NCBI GenBank assembly: GCA_963931925.1
Contig: OZ007579.1
Coordinates: forward strand, 49,798,119 to 49,862,118
Length of the DNA stretch: 64,000 bases
From: Onchidella celtica
Lineage: Eukaryota > Mollusca > Gastropoda > Systellommatophora > Onchidiidae
Direction of reading: 5' to 3'
Shown here in pieces: positions 51,839-63,913 of the stretch. The first letter of the stretch is position 1. The number at the start of each line of letters is the position of its first letter. The notes below the pieces were generated by a model. It was not told where the DNA came from, searched no databases, and saw only the letters and a list, made by a program, of their open reading frames with translations. Both the position numbers and the translations under genes were made by a program.

Positions 51839-52067
51839 TCAACCACTGGCCTGCTGCCGCCAGCTTCGAAGCTGCGTCCGGGAAGTTTGCTCAATTCTTC
51901 GTCTGTGATTTAGGCAAACAAGCCTATGACCACACCGCTACCGGGGGCCAATATGAAGGACTCAAGTACTGAGGGTCACATTGTGCCCTAGCATGTGGCC
52001 GTTGGGTTAGATGAAACCTCCTCCGCCCTGGCCGTTTGCACCGACAGGTGCACGCCCACTGATACCA

Positions 52068-52080
52068 TTCTTATAATATA
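52068..52080. repeat. 13-bp target duplication of LINE 2, right
   Basis: TTCTTATAATATA, the same as 47831-47843. Confidence 0.85.
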
Positions 52081-52589
52081 CCATGTGGATATTGAGTGCA
52101 GTACAATTGATAGAAATATAATCACATAACTATGCTACATTAAGTTAATAAGTGGAAGCTTTGTTTTTTTTGGCTATACTCTTGTTATTTAATAATTTCT
52201 TGTGTGTTTGTCTCCGAGTGTGAGTTAGCTGCCTCTCGTTCAGTCACTACATCTCCAAAAACATTAAATCTGCTCGTGAGAGTCTTACTTTTAAAACAGG
52301 CTCCAAAGGAATACAGTCAGCTGGTGAATTTATATTAGGTGTATGGATGGATCCAACCCCTGCAAAAGACAATGGTTACTACACATGATTCTCTCCCTCC
52401 TCTCTAAATTCCAGCCGCTCCGTTTTTCCACGTTCTGCAATTCTTTTCGCGCCTACCAACACAGAAGACAATACAGATGACGAGACAAAGACAACGAGAA
52501 AGAGGAAACATTGAACATCAAGAGTAGGAGGTCAAGAGCAACAGGCAAATGAGCACGACAAGCCAAAGAGCTGATCCTCCTATTACATC
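52081..52589. other. Non-coding, no feature recognised
   Basis: No long frame and no repeat recognised. Confidence 0.4.
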
Positions 52590-53360
52590 TGTAAACTCAT
52601 TTGGATAAAAACTTACTCGAGTTGTTGCATCACCAAGAAAGACTTGAGTTGGAACCTCAAACACGCCAGTCTAAGCCAGAATCATTATAGGCAGAGCTTA
52701 AGTACTAGTTGTCTGTGCTGGGGTGTCAACTGATATCCTTAAAAACAAGAACTGAAAGTGACAGCTTGCAAATTGGATATCGATCACAATCTGTCTTCTT
52801 AGAAGACTTACTCAATCATGTTTCACACTGAATGACATTAGTGTAAGCCACTGAATAAACTAAGTGCATTTATTAGTTTAATATTTATTTAACAAAGAAA
52901 GAAAAATCTAAAGAGAATAGATCTCGTACAAACATTCACGGACATTTTTTGATAAGCTTTTTTGTTGCTCACATTGTGACTTTCTTCGGATAATTTCGCC
53001 CTTGCAAAAGTATATACTTTCTAATGTTTGTTGGACTTCTTGAAAAGGAATGACTTATCAAAGGAATGACATTCAATACCACATCAAAGGAGGAACTCCC
53101 AATTAATGCACAAAATATCTGAAATGAGTGTCAAATCGAAAGATTGATAGAACATAGTAAAGCCAAAAAATGCATTTGATATGGGCCCAATGACAGTTTG
53201 GTATTTCATCAAGCAGGAAAGTGGGTTAAAGTCAACAAGACCAAAGACTGCTGACGTGTAAAACGGTGGTGCAACATTTTGTTTTATTGTTCGGTTTGGA
53301 TTGTGGGAATTTATTATATATTAAAATACATTTGCTTCAAATGTTGAAGAGGCAATAATT
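52590..53360. repeat. Unnamed repeat family, copy 2
   Basis: Matches 34780-34895 plus 36019-36450 in the same order (accaagaaagacttg, cacgccagtctaagccaga, gtcaactgata, gggttaaagtcaaca, aaagactgctgacgtgtaa), with an uninterrupted TTAA at 52698-52701. Middle parts are diverged. No frame and no terminal motif was recognised. Confidence 0.62.
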
Positions 53361-53787
53361 GTATATATTATGGAGTTCCCACCTCTGTGTTCGATCAAGT
53401 TGATCAGACATTTTTATCAGTATTAGACCTCCTATGGCCATGATTATTAAGTTTTATTTTTTTTTTTTGGTTCCTCTCAGAATATGCCCGCATGCTGCAC
53501 TGCAAACAAAAACACCAGCGTGTCCTTCAAAGTTGTACAGTAGACTTGTAGTTAAGTTTTCGACGTTCTTTTGATTACAACAAGCAGTGGCGGATCTACT
53601 ATGAACATAACGAAGCTTCCACTTATGCTTCAAGAACCCTAATCCCAGAGGGGTCCTGGCAGACCACTTTTTTTAACGACTGAATCTTGTACTTTGCCCC
53701 ATTGTTGGCAGTTTGCGAAGGGGCCCCCATAACAGTTAAAGCCACCAGTGATTACCATGAAACTGTTCATAAACAAAGGGGACAGTA
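53361..53787. other. Non-coding, no feature recognised
   Basis: AT-rich, with a T-run at 53455-53468. Confidence 0.4.
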
Positions 53788-54913
53788 TTCAGTGTCACGA
53801 GTGGAGTGAGTGCAATTAAGGGGATTGCTACAGAGCGGGTGTAGAGTAAGAAGGGCTCACAGTAGACAGCAAGTTAAGCGTGCTGTTGTGAGTAGTGGGG
53901 GAGGTCTGAATGAGGCGAAAGCGCGGTATTACTATCACTGCAAGTTAGAAGGTCCTACGGAGCGGACCTGTGATAAGAGCCCATCGGGCGGACATAAAGG
54001 GAGCAGTCGAGAAGACTAGTGAGAAAGTCTTTCCAGTAATGACTGGTATGTAGAACGTTGATTGATTATTATGATTGATGTATTATATTATATTCGTCTA
54101 TTACCATGATGTGAATAAGTATATGTGAGGAATGTGGAAGCCCTTGATATTGGATATAGCAATGTGCGCCACGAGCGATAGATGAAAGTGAGTTCATGGA
54201 TTTGTAGCGCGAGTGAGTAGTGTGTACTCCGATGGAGGTGTGTTACCGTAAGATGTGTGGTGAGTGAAAGGTGAACTAGTGTGTGTACGCTTCATGGATT
54301 GTAAGGAGAGGTGGAGTGAATAGAAATGGTAGGGTATTATACCAATGTAATGTTATTCTTGTAGGTGTCGGGGACGGGCCGAAGAGCCACCTCGATGAGC
54401 ACAAGTGATAGGCCAGCATAGGGCCGGAGGCCATACATAGGCCAGAAGTGAGACTGTCGGGGCAGGACAGTAGAGGCACATAAAGTCGTGGCAGTCGGGC
54501 CACGGACAGGGACGTAGATATGAGAGTGAATGAGATACTATATTATTGCCATGATGATGGGCGAGTGAACTGATAAGTTGTATGGCAATAGGAAGGTGAT
54601 GTTGAGAGACTGCGGTGCCAGTGAATCATTAATGTACTATTAAGACCCTGAGGGGAGAGGCTGAGGCCGAAGTGCCTTTAGGAGTAACTACCGGATTGTG
54701 GATCCGAGGGAGAGTGTGTGTGAGAATAAGGCCGTTGTACGGCAGTTCATTTCAATAATATAATGTATGTAATTGCGCTATTATATGTATAATCAGGTTT
54801 AATAAATGTGTGAGTCTGATGGGTTGTTTTGTTAAGTGTTAAACTTGGTTGTTCGTGATTGTCGTCCTGTCATAAACTATTACATCTCCCAGTCTGGGAT
54901 TTGTGACATTCAG
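53788..54913 (+). mobile_element. Solo LTR of Gypsy family 1, TSD TTCAG
   Basis: LTR at 53793-54908 (TGTCACGAGTGG...GGATTTGTGACA, 1116 bp), flanked by the perfect pentamer TTCAG at 53788-53792 and 54909-54913. It shows that normal integration of this family duplicates 5 bp. The internal short tandem repeat is contracted compared with the other copies. Confidence 0.92.
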
Positions 54914-57538
54914 TATTGTGTAACTACGGAGAAATTAAGATGATTCACGTAACAACAAAACGATTAAATTCACATTATGCCCTCTGCAACAGTTCAACTA
55001 TTCATTCAATGTTTCAAGTGATTTTTCTTTTTCATTCTCTTTACAATTCATAATGGGCAATATTTTTTTTTTATTATTATCATTGTTATTAATTTTGCCT
55101 CGGGATTAAATCGAGGGCAGCATCGTAAACTATCGTAATTCGACATTAAAAAAAAAAAAATTAAATTTGATATTTTGGTACTCTTTAGCCCCTGGCTTCC
55201 GTTATGTTATATTATAAGCTGGGGCTTAGCTTCTGAAAACTTAGGATTTAACTAACGTTTTCAATATATTCAGTCTGATACGAAAGTTATGCAGTTTTTA
55301 TTCTCCAGATTTTTTTTAATAAACCCAATAACGAAACTTCCACCCGAGCACAGAAGAATGGAGAAGATTGGCGGAATTCTACATCCCGCAGGGAACAAAT
55401 CCTAAAAGGAACGAGAAAAAGATTGGTCTGTCTCATTAAATACATAGCCAAAATCCTTTTCTATATTATAATCCTACAACTTAGTTTGTTAAAATAACAA
55501 ATAAATAAAACTGAACTTTTTAATGTATTACCATTAAAATGGCGTGTGGTTGGTGAACACCATAGAATAGAAAGAATGCCACTTTCCGTGACTACAGTAA
55601 GTACGAACACCGCCATTTTGGATGAAATGCAACTTTTCTTGACTTGATCGATGGTAAACAATACCCTTTTGTGCATTTCCATGGGGAGTAAGAGCTTACA
55701 AAAGGCTCTAAATAGTTTTAATCAACCCAAAAAAATTTGAACAAACCACAGTAAACACATACGCACACTGTCGTTGGTGGAGACAATCTCTTTCAATTCT
55801 TGTTATCGCCATGGCCTAATTTCGCGATTCGGCGGAATCAAAGATAATAGAAATTACATGAAGACATCGTTGCTCGCATGCTTAGTTATGAACAATTAAT
55901 CGCATACAAAATGGCGCAAGGTAGGTAATATTGATGAAATATTCATGCCTTGTGTCGCTTCTGGTAGTATCTCTACTCTGTGGCGAGCATAATTATATGG
56001 CAGAGAGTCTCCTCGTGTCCGATCGATCTGTTTTATATTCCGTCTTGATTGTCTTGCTGTTTGTTAGTACAATGTGGTCATTGCCTTGTCGACTCGCTTT
56101 CTCCAAACCTCCAAACTGTAAACTTTCTAACCATTAGGTTTACAATCAATATCAGGTGCCTGTGTAGGTTCGGGGAGGGGGGGGGCAAGGAGAGGAGGAG
56201 ATGGGTAAGGCTGGTGATGGTTGATTGTAACTGAAAAAAGAAAGCAAGCTATAAAACATGATCGGCCTGCTCTTTACGATTTCCAACTGTCAAGGTATCT
56301 TTAACTTACGCAACGTGCACACAAGCGATCCGAATTTTTTCGTCCTTATCTGAGAAGACTAGGTACTCGATCCTACCCCCCAATTGGACTAGGGGCACGA
56401 AAATATGAGAAAAATCCCAAACCTCCAACGTGCAACATGCCTGCACCGGTCGGGTTCTGAACCCAGTACCCTTGGCATGAGAGGCGAGCACCTTGCCTCT
56501 AGAGCACCTTGTCCCCTTGTTACAGTACTCTGCAGTAATGGTAGTTATTTAGGTCAAAAATTGTGGATTTTCGTGGTAAAGGCAAAACATTTTTGCATCA
56601 TATTTGCTGATGGGCATACTAATAAGTATGGATAATTCCGATATCTGAGATCCCAAATGCGGTTTAAGTGTTGTAGCTACTGTAAACAGTCAGCCAGGTT
56701 TGTTATTGTTGTTTGGGCCAAGCTTCCGTTTCCGGAAGCTATTAGCTAACCTATCCCGGTCTTGATTTGACTCGCTTGACCAAAAGTCATGTGATCACGC
56801 CTGCTGGCGTCTGCTGTGACCTACTCACGGCTCACGCGCGTGCTCTGCAAATCCAACACCTCTCTCTTCATCTTAACTGGTCTACTCATTATCATAAAGT
56901 CCATAATGAATACGGTATCAATGAAATGTAAGGAAAAGGCACACAAGACAAATCTACACATAGATCATAGTCACAGTGCTGAATTAAAGGAACCTAGAAA
57001 TAATAATCATCCAACAATAACCTTACAAACCCACGGAAGAACAAGTTAAAGTAAAGAAATAACTTGGTTATAATTCTTGCCCATTACTCTCTCTCTCTCT
57101 CTCTCTCCCTTAAGAAGGATACTTTGAGCCTGAATGGCACCAACTGCAGATTAAGAATAACGATCTAGATCTGGCTATCTCTGATCCAAGTAGCGGGACT
57201 TAGACCACACCCTCCAGTAGTACTAATCTAGATCTAGATCTATTTGTTAGTACTTCACATAAAATCAGTCTGTCATAAATTACAGTTAAATGTTTCCATT
57301 TAATTACATGAACTAATCATGCGCGCTAGCGTTGATAGCATTCTAGAACCTTACACCCTTTCTCTGCAGGATACTGATAGATACCAAGATAGAAACTTAG
57401 TAAGATAAACTTTACCATAGATTGTTAGATGCTAGCCTGGTTGCCTAACCAAGCTGGACAAAGTTCGTCAAACTTCCAAGTATCATCCAATCATTATTAT
57501 TTCACATCATCTAAATATTATTAAATACCAGAACTAAA
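54914..57538. other. Non-coding, only short repeats seen
   Basis: A (CT)n run at 57089-57107, a 40-bp match to 28173-28212 at 56265-56304 and a small hairpin agcttccgtttccggaagct near 56710. The frames at 55931, 56405 and 56816 have no recognisable domain. Confidence 0.45.
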
Positions 57539-57736
57539 CCCATTAATGCCATCGGCACCCTCATAGGGTGCAAACATATTGCAGTCGATATTTTGCCCCG
57601 GAAGGCAATTTATTGGTTTGTTTAGCTTCAAGTCTACTGAGGACATGTTTGTAGACTAATTTATATCAGAAGGTGTTACCTCCCTTGTGGTCCATGCGCT
57701 TTGGGGCAGCCATTTTTTGTGTGGATGAGAGAAAAC

Positions 57737-59306
57737 ATGTCAGCACCGACTACAAGTACACGAAGGTAAGTGAGGATTACTTATTCAGTACATTTTTTGA
57801 GAAGAACGCAGTGTTATAAGAAGTTTATATATCATGGATATCAACTATCTTACTAGATGAGAAAATCCAGTAACTTTCCCATTGAACTTTTGGGTCAAAA
57901 AAGTGTGCACCCTGTGAGGGTGCGGGTGGCATGGGAGGGTACGTGTCAGTTTCAAGGTTGGATTATTGTAAACAGATAAAAGTAATTCCATTGCAGAACT
58001 ATGTGAATGTACTTTGATGAATGGAGATCAGATCTAGCATTGTGCTTCAATGCTGATTAGCTACACAGAGGTGGGCGGTATCGATACCACCTAATTTGAC
58101 AATCTTGTCCTATAAAAGGCAGGTTTAGTGTAAAATGAATGTGTAGAGTACAGTGTAGGCACATATTCCTATATAATTATGTGATAATTATTATTTTTAA
58201 ATGTGTACTCTAATAATTGTTTGTGCCGTTGTTTCTTCTCTATGTTTACCTAACTTGATTGGCCCACCCTCCTCCCGCATACACTTTCTCCATCTCTGCA
58301 TGCATTTAGTGCACATTGTAAGTGTGAGTGCATGTGCTTCATTTTTATCTGCATGAACTTCATTTTTTCATGTTTTATGTCTTCCTCAGATTCAATGCTC
58401 ATGAGGTCATGTCCATGTTAGAGGATGAAAACTTTGCTCATGCAGAGTTGTATCTGACCCCTCCTGGTGCTCACTCCGATGGGGACAGTGGGGAAGAGGA
58501 CGGTGGTAATTTTGACAATCTTGGTCCCGGTCAGTTGAATGCGGAGGCTGGGTATGTGGCTCATTTAGATGACAGAACTGAGCATCGGGTTGGTGATGGT
58601 GATGATGATAATGATGATGATGATGATAATGATGATAATGATGATGATGAAACTGTTCCTGATACCAATAACGCAGCCAGAGAATGTCCTCGGACAAGAA
58701 AGGAAGATAGGCGTTGGAGGGTCGCGGACATCCACCCTCATCACCACAGGGATGAAGAAAGGCCTTCACAGAGAAAGCCAGAGTTTCTGGGCCAGGGCCT
58801 GAGCCCGGTGGATCTTTTCCGCTTGTTCTTTGATGATGACATGGTGGAGTTTCTCAATCATGACAGTGCAATATGCAACAGAGGGACAGGGGTGAACATG
58901 GCTGGAGTGTGGACATCGATGAATGGGGATGCGGTCCAAGAAGTGGTGGTGGCCATTCTTTGCCTATGAACTGGACATGGCCGTACAGAATGCTTGGATT
59001 CTGTATAAAAAGTCAGCTTTGTACGCCACAGAGCCACTGGATTTGTTGGGATTCCGACGCCTCATTGTGAGAGTCCTTCTCATGCGCCACAAGAAGGGCA
59101 TTCACCGGTCCATGTCGCGTCGGCCTCAACCACAAAAGAGGAGGATTCTAAATCAGAATAGGTATGATGGCAGAGACAATTTCATGGTGGACCATCCAAC
59201 GCAACGACGATGTGCACTGTGCAAAAAGAACACCAGGAAAGCATGCAGAAAATGCGATACTGGGCTCCACGCACATTGCTTCAACGCATTTCATGGAATT
59301 CAATAG
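57737..59306 (+). pseudogene. piggyBac transposase gene, two exons, catalytic core deleted
   Basis: Exon 1 (57737-57765) gives MSAPTTSTR and ends at a consensus donor, AAG|GTAAGT. Exon 2 begins at 58390 after cttcctcag, and the split Arg codon joins to FNAHEVMSMLEDE, then LYLTPPGAHSDGDSGEEDG (acidic N-terminal region of the family), a poly-Asp tract from (GAT)n, and LSPVDLFRLFFDDDMVEFL. Then about 300 or more residues, including all three catalytic Asp, are missing: the next recognisable segment in another frame (58935-59306) is RSKKWWWPFFAYELDMAVQN, typical of the end of the catalytic domain, followed by the C-terminal Cys-rich domain (CALC...CRKC...LHAHCFNAFH). A stop at 58920 and a frame change separate the two parts. 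Confidence 0.8.
57766..58389 (+). other. Predicted intron of the piggyBac transposase gene
   Basis: GTAAGTGAGG at the left end, pyrimidine-rich tatgtcttcctcag at the right end, and a phase that joins the codons correctly. 624 bp. Confidence 0.7.
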
Positions 59307-59433
59307 ATATCAAGTTGTTTGATAACATTACTGCATCTTAAGTGGAAGCAAAAATTTCAAGTCAATTCACTGTTTTCATTAAAAATTGGTTAAAATTATC
59401 AGATGAAATCCTACTGTTAATTTTGTTCTTTCT

Positions 59434-59489
59434 GTTGTTGTTGTTGATAATGTTATTGTTGTTGTTGTTGTTGTTGTTGTTTTTGTTGT

Positions 59490-59535
<46 letters not shown>

Positions 59536-59566
59536 GGTTGTGGTGGTGGTGGTGATGTTTGAGGTG
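59434..59566. repeat. (GTT)n(GAT)n(GGT)n trinucleotide repeat
   Basis: Successive tgttgt, gatgat and ggtggt tracts downstream of the transposase. The hydrophobic frame read across them is an artefact. Confidence 0.93.
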
Positions 59567-59812
59567 GTATAAGTGAATGAAATAGGTAAACGAAGACCAC
59601 TACCTGAAAAGTATGAATAAAATAGTTTTGACTGTCAAGCACCCTCTCGTGCCATCGGCACCCCTCTAGGGTGCAGTCTAAAACAACCCTACTGTAGGCA
59701 GATGGCGTAAAAAAACCAACTGAAACGTCATAACAGGACTCAATTTGTCACAAAAATGCACAAATCACAAACATTAGGTAACTCTTTTTATATGTGGGCA
59801 TTAATGGGTTAA

Positions 59813-60884
59813 TGGGTACAACTTACGTGAATTAACCAAATGAATTTGCACTTGATCTACATCATCAGAGCTGGCACTTCACCAATCTTGAAATATAAAT
59901 TATACAACTTCTTTTAGCTTAGTCTGGACAGAATAACACGCCCTGCTGTCTTGAAGACTTGGGTGGAACTGACTGACCCACGCTATCATCTATGCGTTAC
60001 CCAAACTCGCGCAACCCATTTACTCCTTGACAGTCACTAAGTGCAAATTCTAATAAAACATTAAAACAAATAAAAACAATTTTAAAGAACTACCCTCTTG
60101 CTCGTGTATGTTCCAAATACACTATCTCAATGAAGTATTACTTAACAAGATAAATACTAAACAAACTTATAATGTAGTGATACATAACAAGTTTCTACTT
60201 CTGGCACCAGGGATGGTCACTTAAATTGACCCATCCCGGACAATACAGACAACGCTAAGACTATGGTTTAAAATTGGCGCAGTGAGTACATCAGTTGGCA
60301 ATGTTACTCAACACTGCCTGACTCATGTCAAGTGCACGATCAAACAATAAGGGGAGATTATCCAGATAGTTTCTGTGTGGTTACTTCCCCTTGACCATGT
60401 CTAGTGATCTAGCTAGTCAAAATAACGGGTTTATCTCCCTTTCACTGCAGTGAGCTATAAGTAAATCAGCCCTGTAATGGTTCACCCCATTACATAAATT
60501 ACAGAAATGACAAATCATTTTTGGGCTACAGTTACAAACTATCAACTCCTTTCTCACTTTTGGTGTCAGAGAGTCAGTACGAGGTGTGAGATGCGTAATT
60601 ACAAACATCCCCTCATTTGTATAAATATTTCCTTTGTGAGACTTGTGAGTACCAGTGGGCAAAGACTTCACTTGCCTCAAAATATCATAAAAACCACAGA
60701 AAAACAACCTTTTCTTTTTGCCCAATTTTGACTTCACTTGCCTCAGTATACTTTCTGACAGCTCACAAGTTGTTCCAGTATACATATCAGGTACGTCATG
60801 GGATGTCATTGTAATTCATTTTCATTTTCTAATGACCTTGTATTCATAGCTTTCTCTTATGACCAGCGACCACCTATAATGACA
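59813..60884. other. Non-coding, no feature recognised
   Basis: Short frames on both strands (60417-60814) overlap each other and lack domains. Confidence 0.45.
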
Positions 60885-61575
60885 GTGCACTAAAAATCAG
60901 TCAACAAGCCAGAGTTTTTCCGGCTCGGAACCGATCAGTCGATATGCCACAGTTCTGCCATTTCACTAGAGATCAGTCAACAGATCACAGTTCTGTCAAT
61001 GCACTTGAGATCAGTCAACACACCAACGTTCTGGCATTGCCCTAGAGATAAGACAAACTGCCACAATTCTGTCAGTTGGCGAGAGATCAGTCAACATGTC
61101 ACATTTCTATCATTGCTCTAGAGATCAGACAACACGCCACAGCGTTCAGTCACTGTACTAGAGATCAGTCAAAATGTCACAGATCTGTCAGTGCACTAGA
61201 GATCAGTCAACGTACTACAGTTTTGTCATTGCACTGGATATCAGTCAACATGCCAAAGTTCTGTTATTGCACCAGGGATCAGTCAACATCCCACAGCTCT
61301 GTCATTGCAATAGAAATTAGTCAAGATCCCAAAGTTCTCTCAGTGCACTATAAAGATCAGTAGACAACAAGCCACAGTTTTTCCCGATCGGATCAGTAAA
61401 GAGATAAGGAAAAAATACCACAGTTCTGTTAGCCCCTAAGAAATAAGTCAACATGCCATAGTTCTGTCATCGCCCTAGAGATCAGTTAAAACACTGACAG
61501 TTCTGTCATTGCGCTGTTGATTAGTAAAAAAAAAAGTAGCAATTCTGTCTGCGCTAGAGATTTGACACACTATCA
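60885..61575. repeat. Minisatellite of about 38-40 bp units
   Basis: About 15 diverged units of the form ctagagatcagtcaac, then atgccacagttctgtcattgca. The period is not a multiple of three, and the frame at 61076-61363 is a chance opening. Confidence 0.9.
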
Positions 61576-61664
61576 TTGTTCTGTCATTCAGAAAGGTAAT
61601 GATTGGTCAAAATTAAAAACTTGGTTATTGGAGATATATGTTTATCGTTAATTTTTGGTTTAGT

Positions 61665-61960
61665 CTCACCACCTGATGAGAGGAATCACCCCGGGCAAGG
61701 ACCTTGACTACTTGATTAGAGGAATCACCCCATGAAAAAACGTTGACCGCTTGGTGAAAGGAATCGCCCCATAGAAGGAAGTAGACCATCTGATCAGAGG
61801 AATGACACTATGAAAAGGACGTTGACGGCTTCTTTAGAGGAATTATCCTATGTAAAGAACGCTGACCGCTTGGTTAGAGGAATCAATCCGTGGAAGGGCG
61901 TTCACCATCTGGTCAGAGAAATCACTCTGTGGAGAGACGTTGATCACTTTTTAGAGAAAT
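61665..61960. repeat. Minisatellite of about 43 bp units
   Basis: Seven diverged units around agaggaatcaccccatg and acgttgaccgcttggt. It directly follows the 38-40 bp array but has an unrelated unit. Confidence 0.88.
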
Positions 61961-62589
61961 CACATCGAATTTATTATGACAATCAGTTGTTTGGCACTGG
62001 TTCAATCGGACAAGATTACTATTATACATAGAGCTATGCCGATAAACTAGAGCGGGAAGTAATTCAAGTCATTGTTCATCCTATGGTGCCTCTAACGCGA
62101 GACAAAAGGAGGGCAAGCTTTAAACAAAAAATATTTTAAAATGGTGCGCACTTTTGTGTGCTCTTGTGTGGGCTGCAGCTGATAGTCCCCGTGCCCTTCT
62201 TTTGTCTAGAATGGGGTATGCTAGATGGCAACCCGAATTGCCGCCATCTTTTAGTGTGAGGAAGAGAGGCGGTGCCCCTGATCTGGGTGATCTCTCTTAA
62301 ATAATGTATAGCTCTGTCCAGTTACGTTACACTAGCTGAGGTCCCTGGCCCTGTCCAGGATAAATTGGTTTGAATATTCGTTTCAGGTGAACCATGAATC
62401 GAAATAGATCTAATTTCTAAATGATGGCGAAACAATAAATTCCCAATTAAAAAAACTACAGAGATTTGAGACTTCTATTAAAAACTGTGCACTCTTACAT
62501 CCATTCTGTTGCACCATATAAAATTTGAAGTCTGAATATTGAGTGGTTCAGAATCCTCTTGCAACGAAAAATCTCAAGTCCACAAATAT
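61961..62589. other. Non-coding, no feature recognised
   Basis: No gene or repeat recognised. Confidence 0.4.
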
Positions 62590-63309
62590 CTATATTAATA
62601 AAACTGAAACCTTACGACAATCGCAGCGCGCCTTTTGCTACTCCTCTGTTAATGCTGATTCGGTGGCCCTCAGATTTTATACAACGCTTAGTATAGACTG
62701 TCATCGTGCCCCCAGCACAGAAAATAAAAAAATAATTAATAACTCGCATAACGTTTGTATTAGTTTCTAAGTTGAGACACATTGACGTTCGGTCTATTTT
62801 TTCGGCAAATTAATGTAGATAGGATTGGTTCCGGTATAGACTGTATCACAGTCACAAAACAACTTCCGGTTAGGACTGGTTAGAATGATGAGATTGAGTT
62901 CTAAGGCTCTCAAGTATAAAATTTTGTGTGTTCTCAATGTGCCTATACTGGGAAAAAGAAAGGGTCTGGAATTGGGAGATTGACGCAGCAGGGCCAAAAG
63001 TAAAGGTTTGTGTTTTCAATATGCCTAAGAAAATATATTTCTTTTCCATTCACACATGACGTTATCCCTTCCTGCGATGTGCAAATAAACTAACCCTTGG
63101 TGCGCAAATCGTAGCCATTTGACGGATGCTGGCGGGACGCGCAGGACGTCAACGCACAAAAGGAGAGCAGTAAAACGTATCTAAAAACAAACAAACAAAA
63201 ATATAATAAAGCTAAAGGAACAGGCAAAATGAAGCAGGTCCGAAATAATCACCCAGAACTGAAACTAATAAATCGATTTATCCCGGGCAGGGCCGGGAAC
63301 TCAGCTAGT
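62590..63309 (+). mobile_element. Helitron-like (Helentron-type) non-autonomous copy 1
   Basis: Starts ctatattaataaaactgaaac and ends with a GC hairpin (cccgggcagggccggg, 63282-63297) followed by aactcagctagt. A terminal hairpin just inside a CTAGT end without inverted repeats or target duplication is a Helitron/Helentron trait. No Rep or helicase frame, so non-autonomous. The identification rests on the ends only. Confidence 0.55.
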
Positions 63310-63325
63310 CTATCATATAATAATG

Positions 63326-63913
63326 GATATTAATAAGAGTGAAATCTTACGACAATTTCAGCGCGCCTTTCGCTAATCCTCTGTTAATGCTGATTCGGTG
63401 GCCCTCAGATTTTATACAACGCCTAGTTTAAACTGGCGTTGTGTCCCCGGCACAGAAAATAGAAAAATAATTAATAACTTGCAAAACGTTTGTATTAGTT
63501 TCTACGTTGCGACACATTGGCGTTCGGTCTAATTTTTTTTGGCAAATTAATGTAACTAAGAAAGGGTCTGGAATTGGGAGATTGACGCTGCAGGGCCAAA
63601 AGTAATGGTTTGTGTTTTCAATATGCCTAGGAAAATATTGTAATATTTCTTTTCCATTAACACATGACGTTATCACTTCCTGCGATGTGCAAACAAACTA
63701 ATCTGTGCGCAAATCATAGCCATTTGACGGATGCTGGAGGGACGCGCAGGACGTCAACGTGCAAAGGGAGAGCAGTAAAACGTATCTAAAAACTAACAAA
63801 CAAAAATAAAATAAGCTAAAGGAACAGGCAAAATGAAGCAGGTCCATAATAATCACCCAGAACTGAAACTAATAAATCGATTTATCCCGGGCAGGGCCGG
63901 GAACTCAGCTAGT
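63326..63913 (+). mobile_element. Helitron-like (Helentron-type) non-autonomous copy 2
   Basis: Same element as the preceding copy, 16 bp downstream and in the same orientation, with the same hairpin and aactcagctagt end. It lacks about 125 bp corresponding to 62821-62945. Confidence 0.55.

Larger units (their letters stand above)
47844..52067 (-). mobile_element. Full-length EN-RT LINE (LINE 2)
   Basis: About 4.2 kb with a perfect 13-bp target duplication. On the minus strand: 5' region with a 199-codon frame, one EN-RT frame and a 147-bp 3' region ending in (ATT)n. Same general plan as LINE 1 but clearly a different family (different 5' and 3' ends, diverged protein). Apparently intact. 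Confidence 0.9.
57539..59808 (+). mobile_element. piggyBac transposon with defective transposase
   Basis: The ends are CCCATTAATGCC (57539-57550) and its inverted copy GGCATTAATGGG (59797-59808). The right side is followed by TTAA (59809-59812); the left side has TAAA, a one-base change from TTAA. Both subterminal regions carry tgccatcggcaccc plus an agggtgca hairpin partner (57548 and 59652), and a similar hairpin gcaccctgtgagggtgc is at 57907. Between them lies a piggyBac-type transposase gene, so this is the remnant of an autonomous element. Confidence 0.83.

Noticed and set aside
59342-59642. Hydrophobic 76- and 87-codon frames
   Set aside because: They read through GTT/GAT/GGT repeats.
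61076-61363. 95-codon frame in the minisatellite
   Set aside because: The unit length is not a multiple of three and the peptide is not periodic; chance opening.
60885-61575. CRISPR-like appearance of regularly spaced repeats
   Set aside because: Units are diverged and contiguous, without unique spacers, and the DNA is eukaryotic.
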